DNA of 64,000 bases from Methylophilus medardensis (GTDB lineage Bacteria; Pseudomonadota; Gammaproteobacteria; Burkholderiales; Methylophilaceae), in the NCBI RefSeq assembly GCF_006363915.1, contig NZ_CP040946.1; one strand, given 5' to 3'. Positions 43,460-52,480 of the stretch are shown here, piece after piece. The notes beneath the pieces are model-generated. The model saw only the letters and a program-made list of their open reading frames with translations, was not told where the DNA came from and ran no database searches. Position 1 is the stretch's first letter; each line of letters starts with the position of its first letter. The position numbers and the translations under genes are program-made.

Positions 43460-45004
43460 CTATTTAGTTTGTTTGGTTTTTTTATGTGTATTGGTCATGG
43501 TTTTTTTATCTGCAACCGAACTTGAACGTGTCTTGCTGTGGGCAGTCGTTTTTTTCGGCGCACTGTGTCGATTATTTTTTATCGTGCGTGAGTGACTCGT
43601 ATCGCCGGCGTTTGGTTCCGGTTTTTCCAGCTGCAACACTTGGCCAAGCGCCAGATTTTTTGATTTTAACTTATTTTGTTGCATGATCTGTTTGCTGCTG
43701 ATGCCATAACGTTTTGCCAGTTTTGCTAGGGTATCCCCTTGTTTTACCTTGTGCGAGAAGGTGCGCGATTGAGCGGTAGACGTGGTTTCGATGGGGACCT
43801 CAATCGGTAGTTGTGCCATTGCTGCAACATCAATGGGTCGCGTTAGACCGGATTGCACACTGGCGGGGACCAATAATGGTCTGCGAACGATCAGGTTACG
43901 ATTGGGTTTCAGGTTGTTGCTGGCGCTCAGTTCATAAATACTGATGCCAAATTGGTTGGCGATCGCCCCCAAACGTTCCCCTCGTTTGGGTTGATAACTG
44001 TGCCAACTGGACAGCGGACGGCTGTAACCATTGAGATTATTGGTGAAGTTGCTGGCTGCCCAAGTGGGTAACAGCAGTTTCTGATAACTGTTTTCTGTAA
44101 TGAGTACGGGGCGCGTAAAACTCGGGTTGAGCGCATTAAATTCTTCGAGTGAAATGCCTGCAAGCTCCGCAGCCAGTTTGGCGTCAATTTTGTTGGGAGC
44201 CTGCACCGTGGTGAAATAAGGCCGGTTGGGAATCTCATTCAGCGTTAACCCATAGTTTTCGGGCCGAAAAATGATATTTTTAATCGCCTGTAATTTGGGC
44301 ACATAATTGCGCGTTTCATCCGGCAAGGACAAATGCTGGTAATCGGTTGGCAGTCCTAGCTGACGGTTACGCTCAATGGCACGGGCCACAGTGCCTTCAC
44401 CCGCATTGTACGCGGCCAGCGCTAAATCCCAGGCCCCAAACATGGTGTATAACTTTTGCAGGTAATTGAGTGCGGCCTGCGTCGCCGCGGTGACATCTTT
44501 ACGCGAGTCTTTCCAGTAGTTTTGTTTCAGGCCGAAGTCTTTACCGGTGGAGGGAATAAATTGCCAGATGCCAGAGGCCTTGCTGGTCGACAATGCCTTC
44601 GGGTTAAAGCCGCTTTCAATCATGGGTAGCAACGCAATTTCGGTTGGCATGCCTCTTTTTTCGACTTCTACCACAATATGATAGAGATACTTTTTGCTGC
44701 GCTCGAGCATACGAGAGACATAGTCCGGGCGCGAGGCATACCATTGCTCATGCTTGTTGGTGTAGGTGGAGTCGATATCGGGCATATTGAATCCATCGCG
44801 CACGCGATCCCACAAGCTTTCTTGCAGACTCAGCGAGTCTTCAAACTGATAGCTAGAATTGTAGCTCTCGGAGGCTGGCCCCCCATAAGTTTCATCATAA
44901 CTCGCATTGTCATCCGACACGATTGCGGGCTCGACAGATTCAGCTGAGGCCCATATGGGAAACGCTGAAAAAGTGATCCAAAGCAATAATGTGTTAAAAC
45001 GCAT
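43460..45004 (-). CDS. mltD: Membrane-bound lytic transglycosylase D with LysM repeats
   Basis: Cleaves peptidoglycan glycan strands to 1,6-anhydro products. The 514-residue precursor has a signal peptide ending near ASA (residues 19-21), the SLT domain with catalytic E130 in PMIESGFNPKALS and GIWQFIPSTGKDFGL, and at least two C-terminal LysM modules (RGERLGAIANQFGISIYELSA; KQGDTLAKLAKRYGISSKQI, quoted in part), then a basic Lys/Ser/Thr-rich tail. There is no lipobox, so unlike the Escherichia coli protein it is probably not a lipoprotein. The upstream region 45005-45220 holds its promoter; the peptide transporter genes follow. Confidence 0.93.
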   Translation of the reverse strand: MRFNTLLLWITFSAFPIWASAESVEPAIVSDDNASYDETYGGPASESYNSSYQFEDSLSLQESLWDRVRDGFNMPDIDSTYTNKHEQWYASRPDYVSRMLERSKKYLYHIVVEVEKRGMPTEIALLPMIESGFNPKALSTSKASGIWQFIPSTGKDFGLKQNYWKDSRKDVTAATQAALNYLQKLYTMFGAWDLALAAYNAGEGTVARAIERNRQLGLPTDYQHLSLPDETRNYVPKLQAIKNIIFRPENYGLTLNEIPNRPYFTTVQAPNKIDAKLAAELAGISLEEFNALNPSFTRPVLITENSYQKLLLPTWAASNFTNNLNGYSRPLSSWHSYQPKRGERLGAIANQFGISIYELSASNNLKPNRNLIVRRPLLVPASVQSGLTRPIDVAAMAQLPIEVPIETTSTAQSRTFSHKVKQGDTLAKLAKRYGISSKQIMQQNKLKSKNLALGQVLQLEKPEPNAGDTSHSRTIKNNRHSAPKKTTAHSKTRSSSVADKKTMTNTHKKTKQTK

Positions 45005-45220
45005 GACGGTAATACTTAATCCTGAGACGGTGTTTTATAAGGCGGTCGGATGCATAAATAGGTAGAGGCATGGATTAACCGAGCGGCCGGATGGCCAAGC
45101 CAACTGGCACTAGATTGTCTAGCGCGTACAAGCACCCAAAAGAGGACATCATTCTACGTTAATTTTTCGGTGAGACAAGCCCTTGTCAGCAGCCTGCATC
45201 TGTGGTTCAACGCTGGGCAT

Positions 45221-46000
45221 CTAGAATAGGTTCCGTCGCGCGCGCAGTTCGGTAAAAACGTCAATTGCTGACCAGTCCATAAATGCGGGTTGTTTTGATA
45301 GCGCCTCACAACGCAAGAACGGATTTGTCGCTAACTCTAGCTTTAAAGCGGTGGGTAAGGTGGGTAGGCCGCGTGCACGCAAGCTTGCGGTTGTTTGCGC
45401 ACGTTGCTGCAAATCCATGTTTTCAGGGTCTACGGTCTGAGCAAAGGCAATGTTGTGTGCAGTATATTCGTGCGCAGGATAAATCTGGGTTTCGAGCGGG
45501 AGGGCGGCAATCGTTTGTAGTGAGGCAAACATTTGTGCAGGGGTTCCCTCAAACAAGCGGCCACAGCCAGCACCAAACAACACATCACCACTAAACAGAT
45601 GTTGTTGGTTGAGGTAATACGCAACATGGTCTAGCGTGTGGCCTGGTAGCGCAATGACCTCACCATACAGGCCTGAAAAATGCTCAAAAGTGAGCTGGTC
45701 ACCCTGTTTCACGCGTGTCACCTGTGGCATTTGATAAGCCGCATGCGCACTGTCAGGCGCATAAACCGGACATTGCCAGTGTTGCTGTAATGCCATTGCG
45801 CCACCAACATGGTCGGCGTGATGATGGGTCAACAAAATTCCCTTGAGCTGCAAATTAGCAGATGCTAAGGCTTGCGCGATGACCGCCGCATCGCCCGGGT
45901 CAACCACCAGCGCAAACTGCGCTTGCCGAATCAGCCATAAATAATTATCGCTAAAAGCGGGTAGGGCAATGATCTCTATACTTGCAGAAGTTTCTTGCAT
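45221..46000 (-). CDS. gloB: Hydroxyacylglutathione hydrolase (glyoxalase II)
   Basis: Hydrolyses S-lactoylglutathione to lactate and glutathione, ending methylglyoxal detoxification. The 259-residue metallo-beta-lactamase-fold enzyme has the metal site LTHHHADHVGG, ALPGHTLDHVAYYL, and SGDVLFGAGCGRLFEG, with YPAHEYTAHNIAFA after it. ATG 46000 is used; a GTG directly before it would add one residue. It diverges from the yafS-like gene, with 85 bases between. The set mltD-gloB-yafS-rnhA-dnaQ is also found together in Escherichia coli. Confidence 0.95.
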   Translation of the reverse strand: MQETSASIEIIALPAFSDNYLWLIRQAQFALVVDPGDAAVIAQALASANLQLKGILLTHHHADHVGGAMALQQHWQCPVYAPDSAHAAYQMPQVTRVKQGDQLTFEHFSGLYGEVIALPGHTLDHVAYYLNQQHLFSGDVLFGAGCGRLFEGTPAQMFASLQTIAALPLETQIYPAHEYTAHNIAFAQTVDPENMDLQQRAQTTASLRARGLPTLPTALKLELATNPFLRCEALSKQPAFMDWSAIDVFTELRARRNLF

Positions 46001-46085
46001 CACGCATCATTGAAAATATGAGGGGGAATGTCAATACTCATGTATTAAGCATACCGCTCAACATTGGCACTTAACGGAGTCCATT

Positions 46086-46880
46086 TTGCTATCAACTCAG
46101 CCCGATCCACTTGATGCTGCGTCATTTGAAACCATGGCGCTGAGTCAGTACATTGCACGGCAAGAGATTCCGCTTTATGCACAAACGGTGGCTGATGTCT
46201 TCGGGTTTCATGCATTACAAATCGGTTGGCCGCAACATGACCTGCTTGAGCATAGCCGCATGCCCTATAAACACTCTCTGCAACTGACCGCGTCGGGCGG
46301 CGCATCGCTCTTGTGTGAGAGTGAGTTTCTGCCGTTCGCAGAGCAGTCAGTCGATTTGGTCTGCATGCCGCACGTGCTGGAGCAGTGTGCTGATCCGCAA
46401 CAAACCTTACGCGAGGCATTTCGTGTCTTGGTGCCAGAAGGCACCCTCATTCTGACCAGTATTACGCCATTGAGTGCCTTAGGTTTGCGGGCGCGCGTGG
46501 GTGGGTTTAAGCAAGCGGGACAGTTTAAAAGATTGTTCACCGCTTGGCGAATCCGTGATTGGCTGAATGTACTGGGCTTTGAAGTAGTGTATCGCGACAG
46601 TTTAGTACATGCCTTGCCAGTTAATGACCCTTTGTGGCTTGCCCGGCAGTCGTGTCTGGAGCGGTTGGGTCAGCACTCCTTAGGCCTGACCGGCGGCGTT
46701 TATTTTTTGGTAGCCAAAAAACGCGTATTAAACATGCGTTTACTTAAACCTGAATGGAAAAAAACATCTCTTAACCATGCCTTACAAGTAAGAAAAGGCC
46801 AATCTAGCATACAAAAACAAGCGCAAAAGGAGTTAGAATGCGCAAATGTCGAATCAACAATGGATAGAAATGTACGCTGA
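46086..46880 (+). CDS. YafS-like putative methyltransferase
   Basis: A 264-residue protein that resembles Escherichia coli YafS in sequence and gene order. It has the Methyltransf_11 half LPFAEQSVDLVCMPHVLEQCADPQQTLREAFRVL (quoted in two parts when compared) and GTLILTSITPLSALGLRARVGG. The SAM-binding glycine motif is degenerate: it reads FHALQIGWPQ where GxGxG is normal, as in YafS, so catalysis is uncertain. The start is TTG 46086, fixed by GGAG six bases upstream. It overlaps rnhA by 35 bases. The C-terminal tail is basic. Confidence 0.8.
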   Translation: MLSTQPDPLDAASFETMALSQYIARQEIPLYAQTVADVFGFHALQIGWPQHDLLEHSRMPYKHSLQLTASGGASLLCESEFLPFAEQSVDLVCMPHVLEQCADPQQTLREAFRVLVPEGTLILTSITPLSALGLRARVGGFKQAGQFKRLFTAWRIRDWLNVLGFEVVYRDSLVHALPVNDPLWLARQSCLERLGQHSLGLTGGVYFLVAKKRVLNMRLLKPEWKKTSLNHALQVRKGQSSIQKQAQKELECANVESTMDRNVR

Positions 46881-47295
46881 TGGCGCCTGCAAAGGCAATC
46901 CTGGCGTCGGTGGCTGGGGTGTTTGGCTTAAATCAGGGGAGCATGAGAAATCGCTTTTTGGCGGTGAGAAGCTCACTACCAACAACCGTATGGAGCTGAT
47001 GGCGGTGATTCAGGGTTTGCAAGCCCTTAAAAAAACTTCACAAGTCAAGGTGTACACAGACTCAAGCTATGTGCAAAAAGGCATGACGGAGTGGCTGGCG
47101 GGCTGGAAACAAAAACAATGGCGAACAGCAGATAAAAAACCAGTCAAAAATGCGGATTTGTGGCAAATGCTGGATGCCGTGGCGGCTACCCATCAAGTGG
47201 AATGGATCTGGGTCAGAGGTCACGCGGGTAATGCAGGTAACGAGCGTGCCGACGCATTAGCCAATCAAGGCGTGCTGACTGTCGCCACCAGCTAG
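46846..47295 (+). CDS. rnhA: Ribonuclease HI
   Basis: Cuts the RNA strand of RNA-DNA hybrids. The 149-residue enzyme has MYADGACKGNPGVGGWG with D12, NNRMELMAVIQGL with the catalytic Glu, VYTDSSYVQKG with the next Asp, and WVRGHAGNAGNERADALAN with the histidine and last Asp. It overlaps the end of the yafS-like gene and is followed at ten bases by dnaQ, the same neighbour as in many gammaproteobacteria. Confidence 0.97.
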   Translation: MSNQQWIEMYADGACKGNPGVGGWGVWLKSGEHEKSLFGGEKLTTNNRMELMAVIQGLQALKKTSQVKVYTDSSYVQKGMTEWLAGWKQKQWRTADKKPVKNADLWQMLDAVAATHQVEWIWVRGHAGNAGNERADALANQGVLTVATS

Positions 47296-47305
47296 GAAAG
47301 TGCTC

Positions 47306-47986
47306 ATGAGACAGATTTTTCTTGATACAGAAACCACAGGTTTATACCCTGACCAAGGCCATCGCATTATCGAAATTGCGGCGGTAGAAATTTTCAACCG
47401 TCGCGCGACACAGCGTCATTTTCACGTTTATATTAATCCCGAGCGCGAAATAGATCCCGGCGCGCAAGAAGTGCATGGCATTTCACTCGAGTTCTTGCAG
47501 GACAAACCTTTGTTTGCCAATGTTGCCGAGGATTTTATTGCATTTATTCGCGGCGCTGAGTTAATCATTCATAACGCACCGTTTGATCTCGGCTTCCTAA
47601 ATATGGAGCTGGCGAAGCTGAATCAGGACAAACTGGAAACTCATGTTAGCGGCATTATTGATACGTTGAAAATGGCCAAAGAAATGCGCCCTGGCCAGCG
47701 TAACAATTTGGATGCGTTGTGTCGCCATTTTGGCATTGATAACTCTCAGCGAACGCTGCATGGCGCCTTGCTAGATGCTGAATTGTTGGCTGAAGTCTAT
47801 ATCGCCATGACGCGCGGCCAAGAGAGCTTATTGATGGAGCTATCAAGCCCAGAAACGCAGACCACGCAAACGCAACTGGCCGTTGATTTTTCTGCGCTTA
47901 AAGTGTTGGCCGCTGATGCGGAGGAATTATCAGCACATGCGCAATACATTGCATCATTGGCCAAGGCGGGAGCGTCGAGTTGGTAG
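47306..47986 (+). CDS. dnaQ: DNA polymerase III epsilon subunit
   Basis: The 3'-5' proofreading exonuclease of the replicative polymerase, 226 residues. The DEDDh sites are present: FLDTETTGLYP, HNAPFDLGFLNMEL, and HGALLDAELLAEVY. After the exonuclease domain, QTQLAV lies where Escherichia coli epsilon has its clamp-binding QTSMAF, and the C terminus ends in Trp as the polymerase-binding tail often does. The ATG at 47306 follows AGGAAAG; a GTG two codons before is less suited. Confidence 0.96.
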   Translation: MRQIFLDTETTGLYPDQGHRIIEIAAVEIFNRRATQRHFHVYINPEREIDPGAQEVHGISLEFLQDKPLFANVAEDFIAFIRGAELIIHNAPFDLGFLNMELAKLNQDKLETHVSGIIDTLKMAKEMRPGQRNNLDALCRHFGIDNSQRTLHGALLDAELLAEVYIAMTRGQESLLMELSSPETQTTQTQLAVDFSALKVLAADAEELSAHAQYIASLAKAGASSW

Positions 47987-48081
47987 TGTGTTAAGCCAAG
48001 CAGATTGGGCTTGGGCGACCAGCTTGTATTGCTTGAATGAAAACCAAAAGGCAGTGATTACCATTTTGAATTGGGTTATTT

Positions 48082-49167
48082 ATGGGTAAAAAAACAATTA
48101 TAGTGACTGGTGGGGCTGGTTTTATCGGCAGTAATTTTGTCAATGCGTGGGTCGGGAAAGCACTGGGTAAAGTGATTAACCTCGATAAATTGACCTATGC
48201 TGGCAACATGGAAAACTTGGCTGGCATCAGCCAACATCCCGATCACGTGTTTGTGCATGCGGATATTGCTGATCGCACCGCGGTGAAAGCCTTGCTCGAC
48301 ACTCATCAGCCGTTTGCGGTAGTGAACTTTGCTGCAGAAAGCCATGTAGATCGTTCGATTCATGCGCCAGACGCGTTCATTCAAACCAATGTTGTTGGCA
48401 CTTTTAACTTGCTTGAAGAGGTTCGAGCCTATTGGCAAGCGTTGCCAGTGGATGCGCAAAGCCAGTTCCGCTTTTTGCATGTTTCCACAGATGAGGTCTA
48501 TGGCTCGTTGTCAGCCTCTGATCCGGCTTTCAAAGAAAGCAATACTTATCAGCCCAATAGTCCGTATTCAGCCTCTAAGGCAGCCTCTGACCATTTGGTG
48601 AGGGCTTATCATCACACCTACGGGTTGCCGACCCTGACCACCAATTGCTCTAACAATTATGGTCCGTATCATTTTCCAGAGAAATTGATTCCGTTGGTGA
48701 TCCATAACGCATTGTCTGGCAAGCCTTTACCTATTTATGGCAATGGTAGCAATATTCGCGATTGGCTATACGTTGAAGACCATTGCAGTGCGATTCGCGA
48801 AGTGTTGGCGCGCGGCATCCCGGGGGAGACTTACAACATTGGGGGCTGGAACGAAAAAACCAATCTGGAGGTTGTGCACACTTTGTGTGACATCCTCGAT
48901 CAAGAGCGACCCAAGGCGCAGGGCAGCTATCGCGACCAAATGACTTTTGTCAAAGATCGCCCGGGCCATGATGCTCGCTATGCGATTGATGCCACTAAAA
49001 TCGAGCAAGAATTAGGCTGGAAACCTGAAGAAACCTTTGAAACAGGCATCCGCAAAACGGTCCGTTGGTATCTTGAGCACGCCGAATGGGTGGCGCGGGT
49101 CACGAGTGGTGAGTACCAGCACTGGCTTAGTAAAAACTACCATGAACGTGGAGAGGAACTCGCATAA
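48082..49167 (+). CDS. rfbB: dTDP-glucose 4,6-dehydratase
   Basis: Second step of dTDP-L-rhamnose synthesis: oxidises and dehydrates dTDP-glucose to the 4-keto-6-deoxy sugar. The 361-residue SDR-family enzyme has the NAD site VTGGAGFIGSNFVN, NFAAESHVDRSI, STDEVYGSL, and YSASKAASDHLVRAY with catalytic Tyr and Lys. The ATG at 48082 follows a 95-base gap after dnaQ, which shows no clear promoter. First gene of rmlBACD; the next gene overlaps it by one base. Also named rmlB. Confidence 0.97.
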   Translation: MGKKTIIVTGGAGFIGSNFVNAWVGKALGKVINLDKLTYAGNMENLAGISQHPDHVFVHADIADRTAVKALLDTHQPFAVVNFAAESHVDRSIHAPDAFIQTNVVGTFNLLEEVRAYWQALPVDAQSQFRFLHVSTDEVYGSLSASDPAFKESNTYQPNSPYSASKAASDHLVRAYHHTYGLPTLTTNCSNNYGPYHFPEKLIPLVIHNALSGKPLPIYGNGSNIRDWLYVEDHCSAIREVLARGIPGETYNIGGWNEKTNLEVVHTLCDILDQERPKAQGSYRDQMTFVKDRPGHDARYAIDATKIEQELGWKPEETFETGIRKTVRWYLEHAEWVARVTSGEYQHWLSKNYHERGEELA

Positions 49168-50048
49168 TGGCAAGAAAAGGGATTGTATTGGCTGGTGGTT
49201 CCGGCACGCGCTTGTACCCTGTGACGCAAGTGGTATCTAAACAACTGCTACCTGTGTATGACAAACCGATGATTTATTATCCGCTGTCGGCTCTGATGCT
49301 GGCAGGTATTCGTGAAGTCCTGATTATCTCGACGCCGATGGATACCCCTCGCTTTAAAGAGTTGTTGGGCGATGGGACGCAGTGGGGCATGCGTATTGAA
49401 TATCAGGTACAACCTTCACCAGACGGGCTTGCGCAAGCATTTATTTTGGGTGAATCTTTTATTGGCAACGATACCAGTGCTTTGGTGTTGGGCGATAACA
49501 TTTTTTATGGTCATGAGCTCGGAGAGATGGCCATGGCTGCTGGTCGCCGTGAGCAGGGCGCAACCGTGTTTGCTTATCCGGTCAATGATCCGGAGCGTTA
49601 TGGTGTAGTAGAGTTTGATGCAGCGGGTACCGCCATTAGTCTAGAAGAAAAGCCGACGCAGCCCAAATCGCGTTATGCGGTCACCGGCCTATATTTTTAT
49701 GACCAACGGGTGGTCGACATAGCCAAGCATCTTCAGCCATCACCGCGCGGCGAGTTAGAGATTACCGATGTGAACAAACAATACCTGGCGTGGGGTGACC
49801 TCAATGTTGAGGTGATGGGCCGTGGCATGGCTTGGTTAGATACCGGTACCCATGAATCTTTGCTAGAAGCCAGTGGTTTTATTCAGACGATCGAGAAACG
49901 GCAGGGCTTGAAGATATCTTGTCTTGAAGAAATTGCGTATAGGCAGGGTTTTATTGACGCTGAGCAGCTAGATAAACTTGCGGATAAATATGCCAAAAAC
50001 GGTTACGGGCAATATTTGAAACAAATTCTTAAAGAAAAGGTTTTTTAA
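49167..50048 (+). CDS. rfbA: Glucose-1-phosphate thymidylyltransferase
   Basis: First step of dTDP-rhamnose synthesis, joining dTTP and glucose 1-phosphate. The 293-residue nucleotidyltransferase has GIVLAGGSGTRLYPVT, KQLLPVYDKPMIYYPLS, VQPSPDGLAQAF, LGDNIFYGH and AWLDTGTHESLLEA. Its ATG overlaps the rfbB stop (TAATG), and its own stop overlaps the start of rfbC in the same way. Product inhibition by dTDP-rhamnose is known for the family. Confidence 0.97.
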   Translation: MARKGIVLAGGSGTRLYPVTQVVSKQLLPVYDKPMIYYPLSALMLAGIREVLIISTPMDTPRFKELLGDGTQWGMRIEYQVQPSPDGLAQAFILGESFIGNDTSALVLGDNIFYGHELGEMAMAAGRREQGATVFAYPVNDPERYGVVEFDAAGTAISLEEKPTQPKSRYAVTGLYFYDQRVVDIAKHLQPSPRGELEITDVNKQYLAWGDLNVEVMGRGMAWLDTGTHESLLEASGFIQTIEKRQGLKISCLEEIAYRQGFIDAEQLDKLADKYAKNGYGQYLKQILKEKVF

Positions 50049-50593
50049 TGCAAGTCATTGCAACGTCTATCCCAGACGTATTGATTCTAGCGCCCAAAGT
50101 ATTTGGGGACGCGCGCGGTTTCTTTCTAGAAAGCTTCAATGCGCAGACCTTTAAAGCCAGCACCGGACTGGATGTGCAGTTCGTGCAAGATAACCATTCG
50201 CGCTCAGGCCGAGGGGTGCTGCGTGGCCTGCATTATCAATTGCATCAACCGCAAGGCAAACTTGTACGTGTGGTGCAGGGCGAAGTATTTGATGTGGCGG
50301 TGGATATGCGACGCCAGTCGCCTACTTTCGGTCAATGGGCTGGGGCGCACTTAAGCGCAGACAACCAGCGTCAGTTGTGGGTGCCGCCTGGCTTTGCACA
50401 TGGCTTTGTTGTGCTCTCTGACACCGCTGACTTTCTATATAAAACCACCGATTATTACGCACCACAGCATGAGGCTTGTCTACAGTGGAATGATCCGACG
50501 GTTGGCGTGGACTGGCCTTTAGCAACACCGCCAAGCTTGTCCGCCAAAGATCAGCAGGGCTTGTCTTGGTCTGACGCGCCTAAGTTTGATTAA
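50048..50593 (+). CDS. rfbC: dTDP-4-dehydrorhamnose 3,5-epimerase
   Basis: Cofactor-free epimerase of 181 residues with the cupin fold. It shows FGDARGFFLESFN, QDNHSRSGRGVLRGLHYQ with the catalytic-region histidine, KLVRVVQGEVFDVAVDMR, and PPGFAHGFVVLSDTADFLYKTTDYY in order. It overlaps rfbA by one base and precedes rfbD by 26 bases. Confidence 0.97.
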   Translation: MQVIATSIPDVLILAPKVFGDARGFFLESFNAQTFKASTGLDVQFVQDNHSRSGRGVLRGLHYQLHQPQGKLVRVVQGEVFDVAVDMRRQSPTFGQWAGAHLSADNQRQLWVPPGFAHGFVVLSDTADFLYKTTDYYAPQHEACLQWNDPTVGVDWPLATPPSLSAKDQQGLSWSDAPKFD

Positions 50594-50619
50594 CACTGAC
50601 GATTGATTGCGGTACTGCC

Positions 50620-51540
50620 ATGAAAAAAATTCTGTTAACCGGGGTGACCGGCCAAGTAGGTCGTGCCTTGCAACGACATCTTGCACAATTTCCGCTTGCT
50701 GGCTGGCAAGTTGTTGCTTGCGACCGCCAGCAGATGGATTTAACAGCCCCTGAGCACATCCGCACCGTCGTGCGTGAGGTTGCGCCTGCACTCATTATTC
50801 ATCCTGCCGCCTATACTGCGGTAGACCATGCAGAGTCTGAGTCTGCATTGGCTTTTGCGATTAATGCCACGGCACCCAAAGTGTTGGCGGAGGAGGCTGC
50901 ACGACTCAAGGCCGGCATGATTCATTTTTCAACGGACTACGTTTATGACGGCACAAAGGCCTCCGTTTACGTCGAGACCGACAAAGTCAATCCGGTGAGT
51001 GTGTATGGTGCCAGTAAGCTGGCTGGGGAAGACGCGATTCGGCAAGTGGGATTACCACACTTAATTTTGCGCACAAGTTGGGTGTATGGTGCAGATGGAA
51101 AAAACTTTCTCAAAACCATCCTGCGCCTGGCACACACCCGTGAGTCAATGCGGATTGTTTCGGATCAGCACGGGGCGCCCACTTCGGATGCCTCGATTGC
51201 GCAAGCTGTGCGGCAATTATTGGATGTTTGGGAAGTCGAGAATTCGGATCACACTGGGGTCTATCATCTGGTGAATCGAGGGGAAACCTCTTGGTTCGGC
51301 TTTGCCAGTGCCATTGTTGACAAATATCAGCAGTTGGCGACCGATTACAGCTGGCCTGCGCTTGCGGTGAAAGAAATTGCGCCGATTGCGGCTGCTGAAT
51401 ATCCTACGCCGGCCAAGCGCCCGTCAAATTCCAAGCTCTCCACAGAAAAACTCGCACAAACTTTTGGGGTGATGTTGCCAGCGTGGCAAGAGAGCCTAGA
51501 CCAAGTGATGCACCGGCTGACACCCGGTGTCAATGTTTAG
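50620..51540 (+). CDS. rfbD: dTDP-4-dehydrorhamnose reductase
   Basis: Final step to dTDP-L-rhamnose. The 306-residue SDR enzyme has ILLTGVTGQVGRAL, IIHPAAYTAVDHAESE, HFSTDYVYDGTK, and VYGASKLAGEDAI with the Tyr-x3-Lys pair. Last gene of the operon, it ends seven bases before the end of convergent queD with no terminator visible. Rhamnose would go to lipopolysaccharide or exopolysaccharide; no glycosyltransferase genes lie next to it. Confidence 0.96.
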   Translation: MKKILLTGVTGQVGRALQRHLAQFPLAGWQVVACDRQQMDLTAPEHIRTVVREVAPALIIHPAAYTAVDHAESESALAFAINATAPKVLAEEAARLKAGMIHFSTDYVYDGTKASVYVETDKVNPVSVYGASKLAGEDAIRQVGLPHLILRTSWVYGADGKNFLKTILRLAHTRESMRIVSDQHGAPTSDASIAQAVRQLLDVWEVENSDHTGVYHLVNRGETSWFGFASAIVDKYQQLATDYSWPALAVKEIAPIAAAEYPTPAKRPSNSKLSTEKLAQTFGVMLPAWQESLDQVMHRLTPGVNV

Positions 51541-51547
51541 GGGAATC

Positions 51548-51994
51548 TCAAATTAGATCAAACGCATCGGTCCAGCTATTGGGCGTTTCATATAGCCTGA
51601 CTTTTACCAGTTTGAGCTGATTGCCAAAGGTATCCTGATATTGTGCCTTAAGAAGCTTAAATGCTTCAGCGGCCATATTTTCAGCTGTAGGCACTGACGG
51701 AAAAATCACCGTTTTGTGGCTGGGTAGGGAATTTAAGAAGTCCAACACCACGGTATCCCCCCGATAAACCAAAAAAGCATGGTCCCAGCGGTCAACAATG
51801 GTTTCGCGAGCAATGCGTTTAACATCTGCAAAATCCATCACCATGCCATTTTCGGAGGCATGCTCGGCATCAATGATCTCACCCGAGAGGGTAATCTCTA
51901 AAGCGTAGCGATGGCCATGCAAGTTGCGGCATTGGCTTTTATGATCTGGAATGCGATGACCAGCATCGAATTCTAAGCGTGTAGTAATTTCCAT
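51548..51994 (-). CDS. queD: 6-carboxy-5,6,7,8-tetrahydropterin synthase QueD
   Basis: Converts dihydroneopterin triphosphate to carboxytetrahydropterin, an early queuosine step. The 148-residue enzyme of the PTPS family has zinc ligands H13, H26 and H28 (FDAGHRIPDH, LHGHRYALE) and the nucleophile C22 in SQCRNLHGH. VPTAENMAAEAFKLL lies near the C terminus. Assignment to QueD rather than a biopterin enzyme rests on the CxxxHGH form and on queF nearby. Its pterin substrate also feeds methanopterin and folate synthesis. Confidence 0.93.
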   Translation of the reverse strand: MEITTRLEFDAGHRIPDHKSQCRNLHGHRYALEITLSGEIIDAEHASENGMVMDFADVKRIARETIVDRWDHAFLVYRGDTVVLDFLNSLPSHKTVIFPSVPTAENMAAEAFKLLKAQYQDTFGNQLKLVKVRLYETPNSWTDAFDLI

Positions 51995-52079
51995 GTCAGC
52001 ATTATATCAGACACCTTGATGCATGCCGTGCATGTTGCTTTGCTGACGTTTAAAGAACGCAGCTGCACTGACTGTTTAA

Positions 52080-52253
52080 TTAATACAAATCGTCAATATT
52101 CATGAGTGCATCTTCATCAGCCGAGTAGTGCTTGTGGCTTTTTTCGTAGTTGCCATAGCCAGTCTCAAAATCATCGACCTCATCGCCAGCAAAGTCTTCC
52201 AGCATCTGGTCAATCTTTTTAAAGTTTTCGTTAGGTGTTGTTTTTTGTAACAT
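52080..52253 (-). CDS. Small acidic protein of 57 residues, unrecognised
   Basis: A short frame with a near-perfect ribosome-binding site (GGGAGATCACC before ATG 52253). It begins MLQKTTPNENFKKIDQMLED and ends DALMNIDDLY. It is rich in Asp and Glu, has several aromatic residues (FETGYGNYEKSHKHYS) and no signal or membrane segment. I know no family for it. The strong initiation site, uninterrupted frame and location in an otherwise empty 486-base gap argue that it is real. It lies 86 bases upstream of queD on the same strand. A 13-base palindrome, GCATAG-A-CTATGC (52322-52334), sits 70 bases upstream. Confidence 0.6.
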   Translation of the reverse strand: MLQKTTPNENFKKIDQMLEDFAGDEVDDFETGYGNYEKSHKHYSADEDALMNIDDLY

Positions 52254-52480
52254 GGTGATCTCCCATTACGTCGTTAACTTACTCAAACGTGTCAGTCGTG
52301 AGTGTTCTCAAGAATTCATTAGCATAGACTATGCCAATCATGATATTTGTTCCTGACAATTTGAATATCGGCCGCGATTAAAAAAAGTAAAATATTGAAC
52401 GCTTAGTTAGAACAATCCTGTTAAGTGGGTGTCTGTGAACACATACCATAACAACAACCACTCATTTCTGGAGAGATGCA

